In this document: positions 59,748-64,000 of the stretch, one piece after another
How the letters are laid out: each line of letters starts with the position of its first letter
How positions within the stretch are numbered: the stretch's first letter is position 1
Assembly: GCA_019973155.2 (NCBI GenBank)
Contig: BPQB01000097.1
Location: 50,817 to 114,816 of the forward strand
Direction: 5' to 3'
Source: Phanerochaete sordida
Lineage: Eukaryota > Basidiomycota > Agaricomycetes > Polyporales > Phanerochaetaceae
DNA length: 64,000 nucleotides
Made by a program: the position numbers and the translations under genes
Notes under the pieces: generated by a model
Told to the model about the DNA's origin: nothing
The model's database searches: none
The model's input: only the letters and a program-made list of their open reading frames with translations

Positions 59748-61740
59748 CAGGTGCAGATACATATGCATTGTTCACGCTGATTACTCTATTATTATCCACA
59801 TCGACCGTAGGTAACAATTCCATTCAACCGTACAACGAGAGGCCTATTGATCTGAGGAGCCCGTCTGATCCTGGACCAGCTTATATCTCCGTCTGGTCAC
59901 TCGGGTCCTGCACCCGGGTCTCGTATGCCCCATCATCTACTGCGATCATGACCACAGCCTTAGACGTGGCAGTTCCACGACAATTCTCCCCGTTCGAAAT
60001 AAATAGGCTCACCGCAGGCGGCTCTCTCAATTTCCCCCATTTTCTGTCTCTCAGCCACCACGGCAACTCGACCCCTGCGGCTTCAGTCCGTTTCGCAGCA
60101 GCGGTATGTCCTTCATAATCCTGGCTGAGTTCTCATTGCGTTACCAAAGGGCAATCGCGTGAACTGCATTTGCCGATACGGCGGGCGCGACCACATGTAC
60201 ACGCCGCGCAGGCTCGTCGCGCGCAGGTCAATCGTGCTGGGGGCCGGCTGCAGGGGTAGCTACGGCCCCATCATTGAGGTCAGACCTCGGCTCTGCGTCG
60301 CAGTCGCAGTCGCAGTTTAGCGCATGTACCCGCCGCCGGCGCGCACGACCGAGTTCATCCAGTCCGGAATCTCGGGCATGGGCATATGTGCAGTCGAGGG
60401 AGGCGGCGCTGCGCGCCGCCTCGTTTTGCTGGAGTGGACGACGATTTGCGAACATCACCTTGCTAAAGGGCCCCGAGTGCGTGCGCAGCCAGTCGCGGTA
60501 TCATTTGCGACGCGCAGGTGTGAGCTGTACGGCGAAAACAATGTGTGGCGTGTTGCCACTCGGGGTCGTCGGCCTTGCGCGTCAGGCACGATCCCGCGTA
60601 CTCGCTCGGCGCGCTCAACACGAGCATGCACCCAGGCGTCGTCCACTACGACTGACCCGTTCCAAACGGCGTACAAGGTACTAGATCGGCGAGACTTTGG
60701 GTCCACGCAGCTCTCCGTGTTACGAAGGCAAATGCTTATTCTGGGTCGAAATGTAGAGTAGTGTGCTCGACCTCGAGGCTCGTCTCCGATACCGTTGTGC
60801 CCGCCGCTGTGCGCCGCAATCCTCGAAAGCGCGCCCGACCTGTATAGGAGCGGGAGAGTTTTTGTTTAAATCAGTCTCCTCCCCGGAGCGGAGCGAGGGG
60901 ATTTCTTGTGCGAGCTTAACAAGATACTATAGTAGCTTCGTCACCGCGGACCTCGGCACCCGTCGCTCAAGATCGCACGGACGTCACGCTCGCGGAGCTC
61001 AACCACAGGACTGTTGCCAAGGCGCTCGCTGCCTCCATCGGTATGGTGCGTGCGCAATCGTCTTATCGGGTGCCTCAACGGTGATTTACAAGCCCAGCTT
61101 GGGTTGCTCGACCCGAAGCTGCCAGGTGCTCGACGACTCTGGCTTGCTGCAGTTGCCCGTGTCTGTCCCGAGCCCCTTGGCTATGATGGCGGCACAGAAT
61201 CCGGTCACCGCGTTCGGCGGAATGGTGGTCATGAGACGCGGTTCTATCTCAACGTGCGCTGTCTCTAATATTCATCTCGAGCGGGGCTGACGTCCGAACT
61301 TTGCCAGAAGCTGAACTTGACCTCGGTCAGCACGACCGTCCACTCATGCCTAAGCGGGCTGCTGATCACCGCATCTGCAGCTCGTCGTTTGCCCCACGAC
61401 GTCACCCGTCTTGCTGCTCCTCGCCATCGCACTCATTTGCCAGCCTTCGTCATCGTGCACGTTCCCGTCACGCAGCCCGGTAATCCCAAGCACGGCACTC
61501 GACAGTGCAAGAACCCACAGCCCGGGGGTCCTGCAAATCACTTCGGCAACGATCCGCACATCGTCGCCGTCAGCAGCCCGTGGTTCGGCGCGCTCCGCGC
61601 GGCGTGCTCGAGCTCGATGCGAGCAAGGAAGAGATGGAGAAGGCAGACGGGGAAAGGAGAGATGTGTATGATGAGGTGGCGTATTTTGGGACGAGCAGTG
61701 CGTTGGTAAGAGCGATGCTTGGTTGTCGCGATGCTTGACA
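59640..61740 (+). pseudogene. Degenerate 3' half of a membrane-protein gene copy
   Basis: Pieces of exons 6-10 of the family at 32900-35377 can be followed: SPASGHQNTNRMVYVQILGS near 59640 (compare SPASGHENAIQLSYAYI), VTLAELNHRTVAKALAASIG near 61000, VLDDSGLL and ETRFYLN near 61130-61250, the 15-nt microexon (LNLTS) at 61311-61325, LLLLAIALI, and GNDPHIVAVSSPWFGALRAA near 61560. One-base frameshifts interrupt the frame near 60960, 61230 and 61550, and exons 1-5 are absent, replaced by the DUF6535 fragment. About 1.1 kb between the exon-6 and exon-7 remnants is foreign and includes a possible open segment (59760-60120). 61741-62094 has nothing further. Confidence 0.65.
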
Positions 61741-62094
61741 AATACTGACTTTACCGGATGGTACAGTACTTGATAGTTACAGCGATGTCCTCTACCGTAT
61801 GGCCGGGTGGGTGGCTGCTGATCCTGATATGTGGTGGGGGACTGGATGAGATCACGCCTTGAAGGAGATGGGGCACCGCATGTCAGAAGAAATGGCGTTT
61901 CACCGTGCTACTATCTTTGCGTGTCATAACTGGATGGGCCCTATGTGACCTCGTAACCGCACGAGCTTCACGTTCGTGGAGCTATACCACTGCATTGTCA
62001 AGTCGCTCGCGACCGTATACTAGTATGGTGCGTGGCAGGCACGGTACTAGCCATTGACCCGATACATGCATTTGCGCTCCCCAGACGACGTATA

Positions 62095-63940
62095 CTAGTA
62101 TTTAGACACAGCTTCGTCAAGCATGATTTGGTCGGCTAAATCTGCGGGCCCTTTCTCTGGTGAGCTATCCCCTCGATCCTGACTCATGTCAGAAGCAAAC
62201 ATTCCCGCGGCGCGTAGCGTATTGAGATCTGAGCTGCTAACTTCTACCAGGTGCGGCTCGTTCCCCGAAAGCCAGGCGATCTGCAGTATGCCTATGCTTC
62301 CAATGACGATGCGGTCCCCTGCCGTCATCTTGGCGGACAATAGCGAGTGCGTGGCGTTACCTGTAAAGACGAGGAGCATAATGATTGACGCTACGATGCC
62401 AGCCATCAGCTAAAGCGCAAGATATCAGTCGGCTGTGAGTTTGCATGTACACGCTGTCATATGATCAGGCCAACGTACAGGGACAAGACTGAGCTAAAGA
62501 TATGCTGATAAGTGTCAAGGAGCGATATAACAAAGATTTGACGCTTACATTCAGGCGGTATCGAGTCTCCAGCACCATGATAGTTGCGGTACCGTGCTCA
62601 GATATCAGCGGCTGGTGCGACCGAACGATCGTCGGGCTGCTGCGCATATTTATAATAGGCGGCTGTAAGATCCCATCGTCGAATATATCAGCGCCAGAAT
62701 AGCCCACTCGGAGGCCTGTATCTATTATGAGTCGACATAACTCCTGATCAACACTGGCGGGAGGAACGCACCATACCAGTGTAGCGAAGCAAGAGCTTTA
62801 CTAACGGCCCAGCCCAGCTCTGCTATACTGACATTCAACATTTGGTCACTGTGGTTAGACCTGGGAATGCCTAATTCCGTCAATATGAAGCTACATGCGG
62901 CCAGTCAACGACTTGATACTACGTAGCTCATAATGGTTCATACCTGTCAAAAGCACTCGGTGTCCATGACGCGGAGGTACCCGGAACATACGATATTAAG
63001 CCCACATGAGTAAACGGATCGCCGATGGGTGCGGCTCCTGTAGCTGGGGCTGCGCTAACCGATATGATGCTATCGCGTCCGCTTGAAGGTGACTGTGATG
63101 GCGCATTTTGAGCCTGCAGTTACCGGAGTCAGAAGGTAGACTAAATTCACATAATATGAACATATTACCGCAAGTAAACGTGGATCAGCCAAGGATAAAT
63201 CGTCGGGCCATATGAGATCGCTCCAAAATACTGGAGATGGTTGAGAAGGATGTTGCCATGGCTGTAGAGTTGTTGCGGAGACGTCGATAAATGTATCTTC
63301 GATAGATACAGTACAAGCGACAACTTGTACCGCATTAATTGTAAAGGCTACCAAATAGCGTCAGCTGCGCCTAGACATTGGAAGTCAGGACTGATACTGA
63401 CATTCTAGGAGAGTGGAGATGGTAGGATCGGGTAACTGATCATACTCATATTTCAAGCTTCGCCAAGGGCCACCAGGCGAGGCCGTGTTTTCCGACCCTG
63501 ATGAATCAATGATGGACATGGTTGACGAAAACACAATAGGAGCCCAGCAGCTGGTTTGGTTGCACATACTCCCCGGGGTATGTGGTGAAGATATGTTGTA
63601 GATGCTCCCGGAGATCACCGATGGGTAATCTGCATGCAAGCACGTGAGAACATGCACAATAGCGTCCAGATGAAGCGTACATGGCATATGGAACAGCACT
63701 GCGGCCCCTGAGCTATCGGAAACAGGAAATGTTTCCGCGTTGTCCATGTCAATATCACCCAGAGAAGGGCCACAAGGCAGCGCACTGCACTGGACGTGGT
63801 ATATGGACGCGTTGACCGTCGCGTTACCGATGGCACCTGCAACAGGAGGGATGACGTCGTAGACCATGTTCAAGTTGTCCAGCAATCCGACTTTCGAGGT
63901 CTGGTTGTACACGAGCAGGATATCGTATGCAGACACCATG
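62095..63940 (-). CDS. Membrane protein of unknown family, copy C (5' end outside window)
   Basis: Eight exons corresponding to exons 3-10 of the gene at 32900: 63681-63940, 63402-63629, 63169-63347, 62944-63113, 62772-62860, 62549-62715, the 15-nt microexon 62479-62493 (LSLVP) and 62095-62409. All junctions keep frame, so this copy appears intact. It retains SAYDILLVYNQTSKVGLLDN, CNQTSCWAPIVFSS, the C-terminal membrane segment IVASIIMLLVF and GILQIAWLSGNEPHLVEV. Exon 6 is shorter (170 against 215 nt), removing part of the luminal domain. Exons 1-2, with the first membrane segments, and the promoter lie beyond base 64000. Orientation is opposite to the other copies. Confidence 0.8.
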
Positions 63941-64000
63941 CTGCGCACACAAATCAACAATGTCAGCTTGATCTATACATGTAACATGGAGCCGAGACTT

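Overview
The window looks like nuclear DNA of a basidiomycete, most likely an agaricomycete of the polypore type. Introns are short (about 45-65 nt) with GTRNGT donors and CTNAC-like branch sites, coding regions are GC-rich, the housekeeping genes are split into many exons, and there are DUF6535 and F-box genes typical of mushroom genomes. No prokaryotic, viral or transposase gene is recognisable.

Layout. 1-13.5 kb: a very GC-rich accessory block, bounded by two long direct repeats (1-1611 and 12160-13505) that each carry a TATA box. Between them the minus strand holds a dozen consensus introns, three of them exactly 57 nt and tandemly arrayed, but no recognisable protein. One small real gene (8053-8750) sits on the plus strand. 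14.3-17.3 kb: a ten-exon half-size ABC transporter, then an intron-containing tRNA-Met(CAT). 18-24.5 kb: four minus-strand loci encoding short proteins that share an LAxxxARR-type motif and, upstream, a common promoter box, TATA box and (in three) a leader intron; I do not know this family. 25-35.4 kb: a segmental duplication of a ten-exon membrane-protein gene (first copy broken, second intact) with an F-box gene between. 35.5-41 kb: a DUF6535 gene and a second F-box gene.

41.4-45 kb: rpn7 and rpn6, two lid subunits of the 26S proteasome, divergently transcribed from a 241-bp shared promoter that contains a PACE-like site. 45.3-48.84 kb: three copies (two direct, one inverted) of a TATA-driven, spliced transcription unit with no conserved ATG and a conserved stem-loop tail, best read as an undescribed non-coding RNA family. 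49.2-58 kb: core genes, namely class II DAHP synthase, an FBXO31-like F-box protein, a basic nuclear protein, COX16 and adenylosuccinate synthetase. 58.4-64 kb: a DUF6535 fragment, a degenerate copy of the membrane-protein gene, and another, apparently intact copy running off the right edge.

The core genes cover protein turnover, aromatic amino acid and purine synthesis, and respiratory-complex assembly. They are packed in divergent pairs, separated by expanding lineage-specific families and repeats. The best candidates for something undescribed are the 45.3-48.84 kb RNA-like units and the 18-24 kb small-protein family.
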